Notes under the pieces: generated by a model
The model's input: only the letters and a program-made list of their open reading frames with translations
What the model was told of the DNA's origin: nothing
The model's database searches: none
Translations under genes and position numbers: made by a program
Shown here: in pieces, positions 17,160 through 26,155 of the stretch
Layout of the letters: each line of letters begins with the position of its first letter
How positions within the stretch are numbered: position 1 is the first letter of the stretch
Source of the DNA: DATGPD01 sp041398565
Lineage (GTDB): Bacteria; Planctomycetota; UBA1135; UBA2386
DNA: 64,000 bases
Direction: 5' to 3'
Assembly (NCBI GenBank): GCA_041398565.1
Contig: JAWKUN010000004.1
Span: 62,001-126,000 of the forward strand

Positions 17160-18334
17160 GCACTCCACGCCTCGGGAGCCGCGATCTCTTCCCCGACCTG
17201 CAGGCGCACGCCTACCTCAACCACGCCGCGGTCTCGCCGCCGTCGCTGGCGGTGCGCGCCGCGGTGCAGGACGTCGCCGACACCTACGCGCGCGCCGGCG
17301 CCGGCGCTTGGATGCACTACGCCGAGCAGCGCAACGACCTCCGCCGGCGCCTGGCGGCGTTGCTGGGTGCGGCGTCGGACAGCATCGGCTTCGTGCCCAA
17401 CACCAGCCACGGCGTGCTCGCGGTGGCGATGTGCTTTCCCTGGCAGCGCGGCGACCGCGTCGTGCTCCTGCGCGGCGAGTTCCCCACCAACGTCACGCCG
17501 TGGCAGCGGGCAGCGCAGGTGTTCGAACTCGACCTCGTCTGGCTCGACGCCAGCGCCTTCGCCGGCGGTGGCGACGGTCTGGCCAAGTTGGCTTTCGAAC
17601 TCGAACGCGGCGTGCGCCTGGTGGCGGTCAGCGCCGTGCAGTTCCAGACGGGGCTGCGCATGCCGGTGCGGGCGATGGCGGAGATCTGCCACGCTCATGG
17701 GGCCGAGCTGTTCGTCGACGCGATCCAGGCCGTCGGCGCCGTGCCGGTCGACGTCGCCGCCGACGGCGTCGACTACCTGGCTGCAGGCGCCCACAAGTGG
17801 CTCATGGGCATGGAGGGCGCCGGCTTCCTGTACGTGGCGCCGGAGCGCGTGGCCGCGCTGCGCCCGCACCTCGCCAGCTGGCTGTCGCACGAGGACGCCA
17901 CCCGCTTCTTGTTCGAGGGCGCCGGCCACCTGCGCTACGACCGTCCGCTGCGTCAGCGTGCCGACTTCGTCGAGCTGGGAGTCATGGGCTCGCTCGCCTT
18001 CGCCGCCCTGCACGCCTCGGTGGCGACCCTGACTCAGCTGGGAATCGCGACCATCTACGATCACGTGCAGCGCCTGCTCGATCCCCTCGAGGAGGGCCTC
18101 CTGGCGCTCGGCTTCACCTCGGCGCGCGCGGCCAAGGCGTCGCAACGCTCCTGCGTGCTCAGCGTCGTGCCGCCGGCCGGTGTGGAGCTGCCGACGCTCT
18201 GGCGGGCGCTCGACGACGCGGGCGTGGCCTGCGCCTCGCCCGACGGCTTCCTGCGCTTCTCCCCGCACTGGCACAACTCGCTCGACGACGTGGCGTTCGC
18301 CCTCGAAGCCACGCGGCGCTGCCTCGCTCGCTGA
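17156..18334 (+). CDS. Class V aminotransferase-fold PLP enzyme
   Basis: The 392-residue protein has the class V fold of NifS/SufS, isopenicillin N epimerase and related enzymes. Visible features: YLNHAAVSPPS near the N-terminus, VDAIQAVGAVPVDV (D188 pairs with the pyridine nitrogen; Q191), and the Schiff-base lysine K214 in AAGAHKWLMG. I see no RxGxHC-type catalytic cysteine loop of SufS, so cysteine desulfurase activity is uncertain; an epimerase, lyase or selenocysteine-lyase-like role is possible. It overlaps the JAMM gene by 4 bp and ends a three-gene cassette. A GC-rich inverted repeat (18361-18381) follows and may be a shared terminator. Confidence 0.9.
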   Translation: MSTPRLGSRDLFPDLQAHAYLNHAAVSPPSLAVRAAVQDVADTYARAGAGAWMHYAEQRNDLRRRLAALLGAASDSIGFVPNTSHGVLAVAMCFPWQRGDRVVLLRGEFPTNVTPWQRAAQVFELDLVWLDASAFAGGGDGLAKLAFELERGVRLVAVSAVQFQTGLRMPVRAMAEICHAHGAELFVDAIQAVGAVPVDVAADGVDYLAAGAHKWLMGMEGAGFLYVAPERVAALRPHLASWLSHEDATRFLFEGAGHLRYDRPLRQRADFVELGVMGSLAFAALHASVATLTQLGIATIYDHVQRLLDPLEEGLLALGFTSARAAKASQRSCVLSVVPPAGVELPTLWRALDDAGVACASPDGFLRFSPHWHNSLDDVAFALEATRRCLAR

Positions 18335-18381
18335 CACTCGTGCCTGCTGGACGCCGGGCCGGCCGGGAACGCCCCGCGGCC

Positions 18382-19902
18382 TCAACGGGCCGGCGCGCTG
18401 GGGCCGCTGACGACCGTGCCGAGATCGATGTCCCCCACCACGTCGATGGCCCGCACGAAGATCTCGCTGCCCAGAGCGGGATAGACGCTGACGGTACCGG
18501 CGAGCGTCCCCGTCATCGCACCGAGCAGAGTGTCGTCGACGGTGACCACGACCTCGTCCCCGACCTGCCGGAGTTCGATGCGGTGCTCGCGGCCTGCCTG
18601 CAGGCGGCGCGGGGAAGTCTTCGAGCACGACTCGCCGACGTAGAAGTGGTTCTCGTCGGCGACCTCCCAGTTGAACAGCAGGTTGACCCTACCCACGGCC
18701 ACGCGGAAGTTCAGCGCGTCGGCCGAGCGGATGCCTCCGAGGATGCGCACGCAGTCGATCGACCGCCAGGCGAAGCGAGTGGTCGCCCGGGTCGCCGCGC
18801 CGGTGTTGCGACCGACCAGACAGCCACCGTCGAGTCGCCATTCGCCGCCGGTGATCAGCATCTGCTCGCATGCGTCGGTCGCCGTGAAGCGCAGCGTGTC
18901 GACGCCGGGTGTTGCGAGCCCGGCCAGTTGCGTCGTGGTCCGCTCCAGCAGGGCGGCGCTCCGCTGGCCTTCGAGGGGGTCCTCCTCCACCACCTCGGGG
19001 ACGCGCTGCGCCTGCGCCAGAAGCTGCATGGAGCGCCGCAGCAGGCTGCGACGGGCGCCGAGCGCCGATTCGTGCACGCTCTGGCTCAGCCACTCCTCGG
19101 CGGCCGCGGTCAGGGCGCGTGCTCCCGACACGTTCTCGTCGCGCGGCGCCTCCGCCCCGAGCTTGAACGCGGCCACTCGCTGCGGGCGGCCCCCGGCGCC
19201 CTGCATGGCCTGCAGGCCCGCCGACCAATGCCCGCGGAAGCAAGCCTCGTAGCGCGCGCGGCGCTCCGAGTCGTCCGGGGCAGCCGCGCAGGCCGCGTAC
19301 GCCTGGCGCGCGCCGCGCAATTCCGCGCTGCGGCGCGCCGTCCAGTCGGCCAGGGCGCGCGACGTGGCGCCGACGGCGAGGCGTCGTGCCGCCTCGAGGT
19401 GCGCCAGGCCGGCGTCGTCAGGGTCTTCGAGCAAGCGCTCGGCTTCGTCGAGATGGGCGCCGACGAGGACCTGCGCCGGCACTGCCGCCGCAGCGGTGAA
19501 ACGGGCCAAGCATTGCGCCCGGGCCGCGCGGGGCTCGATCGAGAACCGCTCGGAACGGACGTCCGCGACCGCGAGCCCCGAGGGCAGATCGTGCGCCGCG
19601 CGCGCGCAACGCTCGGCCTGGTCGAGCAGCAGGAAGCCGACCGCCGGGGCCTCCTCCTGCGCAGCCCGCAGCAGGGCGGCGATCGCACTCTCGGCGCCGG
19701 CAGGCTGCACGCTCACGCGTGCGACGACCTCGAGGAAGGCGTCGTGGGCCGAGGCACGAGCCGCCGCGTCGGGCAGCGAGACTCGCGCTTGCGCGCCGAG
19801 CCCGGGAGTGCAAGCCAACAACGCCAGCGCATACCTGCCTGGATTCGGCACACGTCTCGCCACGCGGTCGGGTCTCGTCGGTTGGGGAGCGTGGCTGGCC
19901 AT
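18382..19902 (-). CDS. Secreted protein of unknown function with a lectin-like C-terminal domain
   Basis: I do not recognise this 506-residue protein. The N-terminus has a basic segment and a hydrophobic stretch (YALALLACTPGLGAQ, about residues 24-38) that fits a signal peptide. Residues 40-310 are Ala/Arg/Glu-rich helices, possibly TPR- or coiled-coil-like. The C-terminal 190 residues are beta-rich (GEWRLDGGCLVGRN, NHFYVGESCSK, IELRQVGDEVVVTVDDTLLG) and resemble 3-keto-disaccharide hydrolase/laminin-G-like (DUF1080-type) domains. The ATG at 19902 lies 12 nt after a TAGGCT hexamer. It is transcribed divergently from the iron-sulfur gene at 20035. Confidence 0.7.
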   Translation of the reverse strand: MASHAPQPTRPDRVARRVPNPGRYALALLACTPGLGAQARVSLPDAAARASAHDAFLEVVARVSVQPAGAESAIAALLRAAQEEAPAVGFLLLDQAERCARAAHDLPSGLAVADVRSERFSIEPRAARAQCLARFTAAAAVPAQVLVGAHLDEAERLLEDPDDAGLAHLEAARRLAVGATSRALADWTARRSAELRGARQAYAACAAAPDDSERRARYEACFRGHWSAGLQAMQGAGGRPQRVAAFKLGAEAPRDENVSGARALTAAAEEWLSQSVHESALGARRSLLRRSMQLLAQAQRVPEVVEEDPLEGQRSAALLERTTTQLAGLATPGVDTLRFTATDACEQMLITGGEWRLDGGCLVGRNTGAATRATTRFAWRSIDCVRILGGIRSADALNFRVAVGRVNLLFNWEVADENHFYVGESCSKTSPRRLQAGREHRIELRQVGDEVVVTVDDTLLGAMTGTLAGTVSVYPALGSEIFVRAIDVVGDIDLGTVVSGPSAPAR

Positions 19903-20034
19903 GGTGCGTGACCGAGCCTAGCCGCTGTGGCGCAACCCGACCAGGCGGCCGGGTCCGAGGTAGCAAGATTCGCACCCAGGGTCCGGCACTTGATCGAGGT
20001 GCTGCCAGGCGGCGGCGTTACAGTCCGCGCGCTC

Positions 20035-21543
20035 ATGCAGTACGGCTTCGTCATCGACCACCGCCGGTGCATCGGCTGCCACGCCTGCACGGTCGCCTGC
20101 AAGTCCGAGAACCAGGTGCCGGTCGGCAGCTTCCGCACTTGGGTGAAGTACACCGAGATCGGCACCTTCCCGCAGGTGCGCCGGCACTTCGCCGTGCTGC
20201 GCTGCAACCAGTGCACCAACGCTCCTTGTGTGACCATCTGTCCGGTGAACGCGCTCGCCAAGCGACCGGACGGCATCGTCGACCTCGACAAGGACGCGTG
20301 CATCGGCTGCAAGGCGTGCATGCAGGCGTGCCCCTACGACGCGCTCTATCTGAACGAGGACACGGGTGGCGCCGAGAAGTGCCACTTCTGCGCGCACCGA
20401 GTCGAGCAGGGTCTCAAGCCCGCGTGCGAGATCGTCTGCCCCACCGAGGCGATCGTTTCGGGCGACATGCACGACGAGGCGAGCCGTGTCAGCCGCATGA
20501 AGCACGAAGCCGACGCGGTCGCACGTCGCGTCGAGCAGGGCACCGGACCCAACGTGTGGTATCTGGGCATGGACGCGGTGTCCTTGCACCCGGGGCGCGC
20601 CGCCGAGCCCGCGACCTACCTGTGGAGCGAGCGGCGCCTACCACCGCCGCCGTACCCCGAAGGTGCGATCGAGCTGGCGCCGCACGCGCGTACCGTGCTC
20701 GACACCAGTCACCCGGCGCACTGGGGCTGGCGCGTCGACGCCTACCTGGTCACCAAGGGCCTCGCCGCCGGCGCCGGCATGCTGGCTCCGTTCGCCGCGG
20801 CGTTGGGCCTGGCCGGCAACGCGCTCGCCTACTTGCCGGAAGCCGTGGCGCTCGCTCTGACCGCGATCACCTGCGTCTTGTTGGTCGCGGACCTCAAGCG
20901 TCCGCTGCTCTTCTTCCGCCTGCTCACGCGGCCCAACACCAAGAGCTGGCTGGTCAAGGGAGGTTGGGTCCTGAGCGGCTTCATGGCGCTCGCGGCGGCG
21001 GGGGTGGCCTTGCGGGTATCGGGTCTGCACGCCGCTGCCGACGCCGTGCGCTGGCCCCTGGCGCTGCTCGGCGCGGCGACGGCCGGCTACACCGCGCTCC
21101 TGTTCCGTCAGTGCGAAGGCCGTGACCTCTGGCAGAAGACCGGCCTGCTCCTGCCCCACCTCCTGGTGCAGGCGGTGATGCTCGGAGGCACTGTCTTCCT
21201 GCTGGCCGCGCCGGGTGCGGGACTCGCCTGGCTCACGGCGATCGCCGTCGGCCTGCACTTCGTCTGCATCTTCTGCGAAAAGAGCGGATCCCACGCCACC
21301 GACAACGCCAAGCAAGCCGCGGCCCTGTTGGGTGTGATCCCGGCCTGGCCCGGCGCCCGCGTCTCCGCCCTGCTGGCCGCGACCATCTCGGCCGCCGCCG
21401 CCGCGCTCGGCCTGCTGATCGCCGCCTCGACCGCGACCGTGAGTGTGCCGCTTGCTCTGGCAGCCTCCCTGACCCTCGTGGCCGGCACCTTCTTCTGGGA
21501 GCGCGCCTACATCCGCGCGGGCCAGCTCCCCCCCCTCTCCTGA
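20035..21543 (+). CDS. Four-cluster ferredoxin fused to NrfD/DmsC-type membrane anchor
   Basis: The 502-residue protein joins two subunits that are usually separate. The N-terminal 200 residues hold sixteen cysteines in four groups (C12/15/18/22, C57/60/65/69, C89/92/95/99, C116/119/131/135), which is the DmsB/PsrB/NrfC pattern of four [4Fe-4S] clusters. The C-terminal half has about eight membrane helices. The NrfD-family motif VADLKRPLLFFRLLTRPNTKS lies after helix two. Together they should pass electrons between a membrane quinone and the molybdenum enzyme encoded next. The ATG at 20035 is preferred; a GTG at 19927 would add 36 residues without homology. The gap to the next gene is 56 bp. 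Confidence 0.9.
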   Translation: MQYGFVIDHRRCIGCHACTVACKSENQVPVGSFRTWVKYTEIGTFPQVRRHFAVLRCNQCTNAPCVTICPVNALAKRPDGIVDLDKDACIGCKACMQACPYDALYLNEDTGGAEKCHFCAHRVEQGLKPACEIVCPTEAIVSGDMHDEASRVSRMKHEADAVARRVEQGTGPNVWYLGMDAVSLHPGRAAEPATYLWSERRLPPPPYPEGAIELAPHARTVLDTSHPAHWGWRVDAYLVTKGLAAGAGMLAPFAAALGLAGNALAYLPEAVALALTAITCVLLVADLKRPLLFFRLLTRPNTKSWLVKGGWVLSGFMALAAAGVALRVSGLHAAADAVRWPLALLGAATAGYTALLFRQCEGRDLWQKTGLLLPHLLVQAVMLGGTVFLLAAPGAGLAWLTAIAVGLHFVCIFCEKSGSHATDNAKQAAALLGVIPAWPGARVSALLAATISAAAAALGLLIAASTATVSVPLALAASLTLVAGTFFWERAYIRAGQLPPLS

Positions 21544-21599
21544 CTGCTACGCCCGCGTAACGACGTACGAAGTTTGGTGTCTGACTCCACTGTGTTGAT

Positions 21600-24365
21600 A
21601 TGACGCTGCCAGACGGAATGTCCGTGACTCCGCTCGAGAACTTCCCGCCGCCGGAGGCGTGGGACCACTGGGAAGAGCTGGACGCGCAGGCGTGGCCCAA
21701 GCGGGTGAAGAAGGCCTTCCAGCTGGTGCCGACCATCTGCTTCAACTGCGAGGCGGCGTGCGGATTGGTGGCCTACGTCGACAAGCAGACGCAGAGCATC
21801 CGCAAGCTCGAGGGCAATCCCTTCCACCCGGGTTCGCGCGGGCGCAACTGCGCCAAGGGGCCGGCGACTCTCAATCAGGTGCACGACCCCGACCGCATCC
21901 TCTACCCGATGAAGCGCGTCGGCCCGCGCGGCAGCGGCCGCTTCGAGCGCACCACCTGGGACGAGGTTCTCACGACCCTGGGCGCGCGCGTGCGCCAAGC
22001 GATCGTCGACGGCCGCAAGACCGAGGTCATGTACCACGTCGGCCGGCCTGGCCACGACGGCTACATGGAGCGGGTCCTGCAGGCCTGGGGCGTGGATGGC
22101 CACAACTCGCACACCAACGTCTGCTCGGCGTCGGCCCGCGTCGGCTACACCCTGGTGACGGGGTTCGACCGCCCGTCGCCCGACTACGCCAACGCCAAGT
22201 TCATCCTGCTGATCAGCGCCCACCTGGAGACCGGGCACTACTTCAATCCCCACGCCCAGCGCGTGCAGGAAGCGAAGATGAAGGGCGCGCGCATCGCCGT
22301 CTGCGACATCCGTCTGTCCAACTCGGCCAGCATGGCCGACCATTGGCTGGCGCCGCGGCCCGGCACCGAAGCGCTGATGCTGCTCGGCTTCCTGCACGTG
22401 CTCTTGCGCGACGGCAAGACCAACGAGCCTTTCGTGCGCGCGTGGGTCGACTGGCGCGGTTGGCTTGCGGCGCGCGACAAGACCGGCGATTTCGCCGCGT
22501 TCCTCGCCGACCTCCGCGACTACTACGCCTTCGCCTCGCCGGCGCACGTGGCCGCGGTGTGCGGCCTCACGCCCACTCAGATCGAGACGGTCGCCGCCGA
22601 GATCGGCGCTGCCGGCCCGGCCTTCTCGGCACACGTGTGGCGCAACACCGCCAGCGGCAACGAGGGCGGTTGGGAAGTGGCACGCGCGCTCGCCGTGCTG
22701 GGTGCGATGCTCGGTGCCATCGGCAGCGTCGGCGGCACCAGCCCCAACGGCCACGACAAGTTCGTACCGCGGCCGCACAGCACGCCGAGCCCACAGCAGG
22801 TGTGGAGCGAGCTGCTCTATCCGCGCGAGTGGCCCCTCGCCCACCACGAGTTGTCCTTCCTGCTGCCCCACCTCCTCAAGGACGGCCGCGGCAAGATCGA
22901 CACGTATTTCACGCGCGTCTACAACCCGGTGTGGACCAACCCGGACGGCATGGTCTGGGTCGAGGTCCTTCGCGACGAGAGCCTGGTCGGCTGCCACGCC
23001 GCGCTCACGCCGGTGTGGAACGAGACGGCGCGCTGGGCCGACTACGTCCTGCCCATGGGTGTCGCCACCGAGCGCCACGACCTGATGAGCCAGGAGACGC
23101 ACGCCGCCAAATGGATCGGCTTCCGCCAGCCGGTGCTGCGCCGCGTCAAGGAACTCGCCGGCGAGCCGGTCGAGTGGACCTGGCAGGCGAATCCCGGCGA
23201 GGTCTGGGAAGAGGACGAGTTCTGGATCGCCCTGTCGTGGCGGATCGACCCCGACGGCGCCCTGGGCATTCGTAAGCACTTCGAGTCGCCGTACCGCCCG
23301 GGTGAGCGCATCACCACCGACGAGTACTACCGCTACATCTTCGAGAACTCGGTTCCGGGTCTGCCCGAAGCGGCGCGCCAGCAAGGCCTGACGCCGCTCG
23401 AGTACATGAAGCGGCACGGCGCGTTCCTGGTGGAGGACTCGGTGTACGCAGCCCACGCCAAGGTCGTCTCGGTCGACGGCGCAACCGTCGACGCGCAAGC
23501 GGAAGTGCTGCGCAAGGACGGCAAGGTGGTGGCTCCCTTGGTCGAAGGCCAGCCGCGCCAAGGCTTCCCCACGCGCAGCAAGCGCCTCGAGCTGCACAGC
23601 GCGCTCCTCGACGAGTGGGGCTTCGGCGAGTACGCGTTCGCCGGCTACATCGAGAGCCACATCGACGAGAAGCATCTCGACCGCAGCAGGGGCGAGTGCG
23701 TGCTGGTCTCCACCTTCCGACTGCCGACCCTGATCCACACGCGCTCGGCCAACTCCAAGTGGCTGACCGAGCTGTCCAACACCAACCCGGTGTGGATCCA
23801 CCCCGACGACGCGCGTCGGATCGGCGTGGTCACCGGCGAGCTGGTCCGCGTCGCCACGCGCATCGGCTACTACGTCAACAAGGCCTGGGTGACCGAGGGC
23901 GTGCGCCCCGGCGTCGTCGCCTGCAGCCACCACCTCGGACGCTTCCGCCAACGCGGCGAGCCGCAGGGCGTCAACCGCTGGCAGCAGCACGAGAGCGACA
24001 TCGAGGAGGTGGCGCCGGGCCAGTACCGCGTCCGCCGCACCATGTCGGTGCAAGCCTTCGCCAGCGACGACCCCGACAGCGCTCGCGTCTGGTGGCGTGA
24101 CGGTGGCGTGCACCAGAACTTCACCTTCCCGGTGCAACCCGACCCGATCTCGGGCATGCACTGCTGGCACCAGAAGGTGACGGTGCGCAAGGCCGAGTCC
24201 GGCGACCGGTACGGCGACACGTTCGTCGACACCAACCTGTCGATGGCGGTGTATCGCGAGTGGCTGGCGCGCACGCGACCCGCACCCGGGCCCGACGGTC
24301 TACGCCGACCGCTCGAATTGAAGCGCGTGGCACGGCCGGCGGACGCGACCTTCCGCCTGGTCTAG
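21600..24365 (+). CDS. Molybdopterin-dependent oxidoreductase, catalytic subunit (DMSO reductase superfamily)
   Basis: The 921-residue protein has a [4Fe-4S] motif at C47-x2-C50-x3-C54 with C84 in SRGRNCAKG. A likely Mo/W-ligand cysteine is C175 (HTNVCSASARVGY), and molybdopterin-binding and dinucleotide-binding domains follow (WNETARWADYVLPMG; FRLPTLIHTRSANSKWL). It pairs with the ferredoxin-NrfD fusion 56 bp upstream, giving a two-gene membrane-linked respiratory enzyme. There is no twin-arginine signal, so the catalytic subunit may face the cytoplasm, unlike most DmsA/PsrA enzymes. The substrate cannot be told from sequence; polysulfide, thiosulfate, arsenic or an organic compound are all possible. 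Starts at 21600 or 21618 are both open; neither has a good Shine-Dalgarno sequence. Confidence 0.92.
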   Translation: MTLPDGMSVTPLENFPPPEAWDHWEELDAQAWPKRVKKAFQLVPTICFNCEAACGLVAYVDKQTQSIRKLEGNPFHPGSRGRNCAKGPATLNQVHDPDRILYPMKRVGPRGSGRFERTTWDEVLTTLGARVRQAIVDGRKTEVMYHVGRPGHDGYMERVLQAWGVDGHNSHTNVCSASARVGYTLVTGFDRPSPDYANAKFILLISAHLETGHYFNPHAQRVQEAKMKGARIAVCDIRLSNSASMADHWLAPRPGTEALMLLGFLHVLLRDGKTNEPFVRAWVDWRGWLAARDKTGDFAAFLADLRDYYAFASPAHVAAVCGLTPTQIETVAAEIGAAGPAFSAHVWRNTASGNEGGWEVARALAVLGAMLGAIGSVGGTSPNGHDKFVPRPHSTPSPQQVWSELLYPREWPLAHHELSFLLPHLLKDGRGKIDTYFTRVYNPVWTNPDGMVWVEVLRDESLVGCHAALTPVWNETARWADYVLPMGVATERHDLMSQETHAAKWIGFRQPVLRRVKELAGEPVEWTWQANPGEVWEEDEFWIALSWRIDPDGALGIRKHFESPYRPGERITTDEYYRYIFENSVPGLPEAARQQGLTPLEYMKRHGAFLVEDSVYAAHAKVVSVDGATVDAQAEVLRKDGKVVAPLVEGQPRQGFPTRSKRLELHSALLDEWGFGEYAFAGYIESHIDEKHLDRSRGECVLVSTFRLPTLIHTRSANSKWLTELSNTNPVWIHPDDARRIGVVTGELVRVATRIGYYVNKAWVTEGVRPGVVACSHHLGRFRQRGEPQGVNRWQQHESDIEEVAPGQYRVRRTMSVQAFASDDPDSARVWWRDGGVHQNFTFPVQPDPISGMHCWHQKVTVRKAESGDRYGDTFVDTNLSMAVYREWLARTRPAPGPDGLRRPLELKRVARPADATFRLV

Positions 24366-24541
24366 CGGCAAGCGCCGCCAGTGCTCACGGCACGAGCGGC
24401 GGTGGAGGCTGCGACGACAGCCAGCGCGCCCCTTTCCGGTCGGCCCCGGCCGCAATGAGCGAATCGGCCACCCGCTCCGTCTCCTGCGCTTATGGCGCCG
24501 AGACGATTGCGCGCGGACTGTGCCTTGGCCACCCTGGTGGC

Positions 24542-26116
24542 ATGTCCGGTCCGATCCCCGTCTCGACCGAGGCCCCCCTCTGGTCGACCGACCGCCGCTA
24601 TGGCGCCGTGGCGACGGTCCTCGCGCTCGCCGTCTTCGGGCTCGGCCTGCTGCTCGGTCGCTGGCACGAGTTGGGCGGCTACATGGTCGAGAACGACTAC
24701 TACGGCCAGTACCTACCGGCGGCGCACGCGATCCTCGACGGCGAGCCGATGGCCAACCCGCGCAGCGGTCCGGGCTTTCCCCTCCTGCTGGCAGCCGGGT
24801 CGCTGCTCACCGACGACCTGTTCGCGTTCGGCAAGGTGGTCGCCAGTCTGTCGCTGGCGCTCGCCGGCTGGTTCACCTTTCTCACGGTCCGCGCGTTCAC
24901 CAGCGCCGGTGCCGCCCTCATCGCCCAGCTCTTCGTGTACGCGATCCTCGGGCGCTTCGGCATCGTCGTCGGCAACGACCTGCCGTTCGTGGCGGTGGCG
25001 ACCGCCTCGCTCTACTTCCTGCTGCGCCGGCAGGATCCCGGTGCCTTGGGCTTGATCCTCGCCGGGGCCTTCGCCGGCTTGGCAATGAGCCTGCGCTACC
25101 CCGGCGTCGCCCTCGTTCCGGTGGCCATCCTGGCCTTGTGGCTGTGGCCCATTCCGGCGACGTCATGGCGCCACCGCTTCGGTGCCTCGCTGCTCTACGC
25201 GCTGCCAGCGGTCCTCGCCAGCGCGCCGTCGTGGGCAGCGTCGTCCCTCGGCTTGTCATCGGGCAAGGAGAGCAAGGCCTACGCCTTCGTGGCCCTCGAC
25301 GTGTACGCGGCTCCGCAGGATCGCCTGTCGCAGACACACCTCGACGACATGGAAGTGCGCTTCCATTCGATGTGGGACGTACTCACACGCGACCCCAAGC
25401 GCGTCGTGTCGCACTACGCGCTCGACGTCTTCGACGACGCGTTCCACATCGCCCAAGACAGCGTGACCCTGCCAGCGGTCCTCTTCGTCGGCGCTGGCTT
25501 CTTGCTCTGGTTCGTGACCGGGGGCGCCGATCGGCGCCGCGCGGCGGCGTTCCTCGCCTTCGCCCTCGTCACCTTCGGCATCGTGGCGCTGGTGCCGTAC
25601 CAGGCGCGCTACGGTTTCGCGCTGGTACCGGCTGCCGCAGCCCTTGTCGGTGCCACCTTCGCCCACCCATGGGCGGGCGGCGGCACCACCGGCCAGCCGG
25701 CCCGCGTGAGCGGCCTGCAGCGCTTCGTCCTGGCGCTGTGCTTCTTGCCGCCCCTGGCGATGACCGCGGTCAAGCTCCGCGAGTACCTCACCACCGAGCC
25801 GGTCGAACTCCTTGCCGGCGCTGAGGTTCTCCGGCCGCTCGTACACCACGGCGATCGGGTGATCGCACGCAAGGCGCACCTGCCGGTCCTCGCCGGCGCC
25901 ACCCCCATCTTCCCCAAGCAGAACCTGGAGCTCGACGAGTTCCTGCACTGGGCGCGCCATGACGCGCACGCGCGCTTCCTCCTGGTCGGCGAGTGGGAGG
26001 GGCGCACCAATGGCGCCCTACGCCCGCTGATCGACGGCGAGCCGCCGGCGGGTCTGGTGCTGCGCTGGCGCCACGCGGCTCCGGCCCACTCGCTGTACGA
26101 GATCCTGCCCGAGTGA
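24542..26116 (+). CDS. GT-C-type membrane glycosyltransferase-like protein
   Basis: The 524-residue protein has around eleven hydrophobic segments. After the first comes an acidic loop, YMVENDYYGQYLPAAHAILDG, like the catalytic loop of PMT/ArnT (GT39/GT83) enzymes that use polyprenyl-phosphate sugars. LRYPGVALVPVAILALWLWP and VPYQARYGFALVPAAAALVG are typical later helices. The C-terminal 130 residues form a soluble domain. It may add sugars to lipids or proteins on the outer side of the membrane; no substrate can be assigned. The ATG at 24542 is chosen because the first membrane helix follows. The 176-bp upstream gap shows no clear promoter. It converges on the YyaL gene. Confidence 0.75.
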   Translation: MSGPIPVSTEAPLWSTDRRYGAVATVLALAVFGLGLLLGRWHELGGYMVENDYYGQYLPAAHAILDGEPMANPRSGPGFPLLLAAGSLLTDDLFAFGKVVASLSLALAGWFTFLTVRAFTSAGAALIAQLFVYAILGRFGIVVGNDLPFVAVATASLYFLLRRQDPGALGLILAGAFAGLAMSLRYPGVALVPVAILALWLWPIPATSWRHRFGASLLYALPAVLASAPSWAASSLGLSSGKESKAYAFVALDVYAAPQDRLSQTHLDDMEVRFHSMWDVLTRDPKRVVSHYALDVFDDAFHIAQDSVTLPAVLFVGAGFLLWFVTGGADRRRAAAFLAFALVTFGIVALVPYQARYGFALVPAAAALVGATFAHPWAGGGTTGQPARVSGLQRFVLALCFLPPLAMTAVKLREYLTTEPVELLAGAEVLRPLVHHGDRVIARKAHLPVLAGATPIFPKQNLELDEFLHWARHDAHARFLLVGEWEGRTNGALRPLIDGEPPAGLVLRWRHAAPAHSLYEILPE

Positions 26117-26155
26117 ATCGACGCCGGCGCCGCGCGGCCGACGCAGCTCGTCGCG

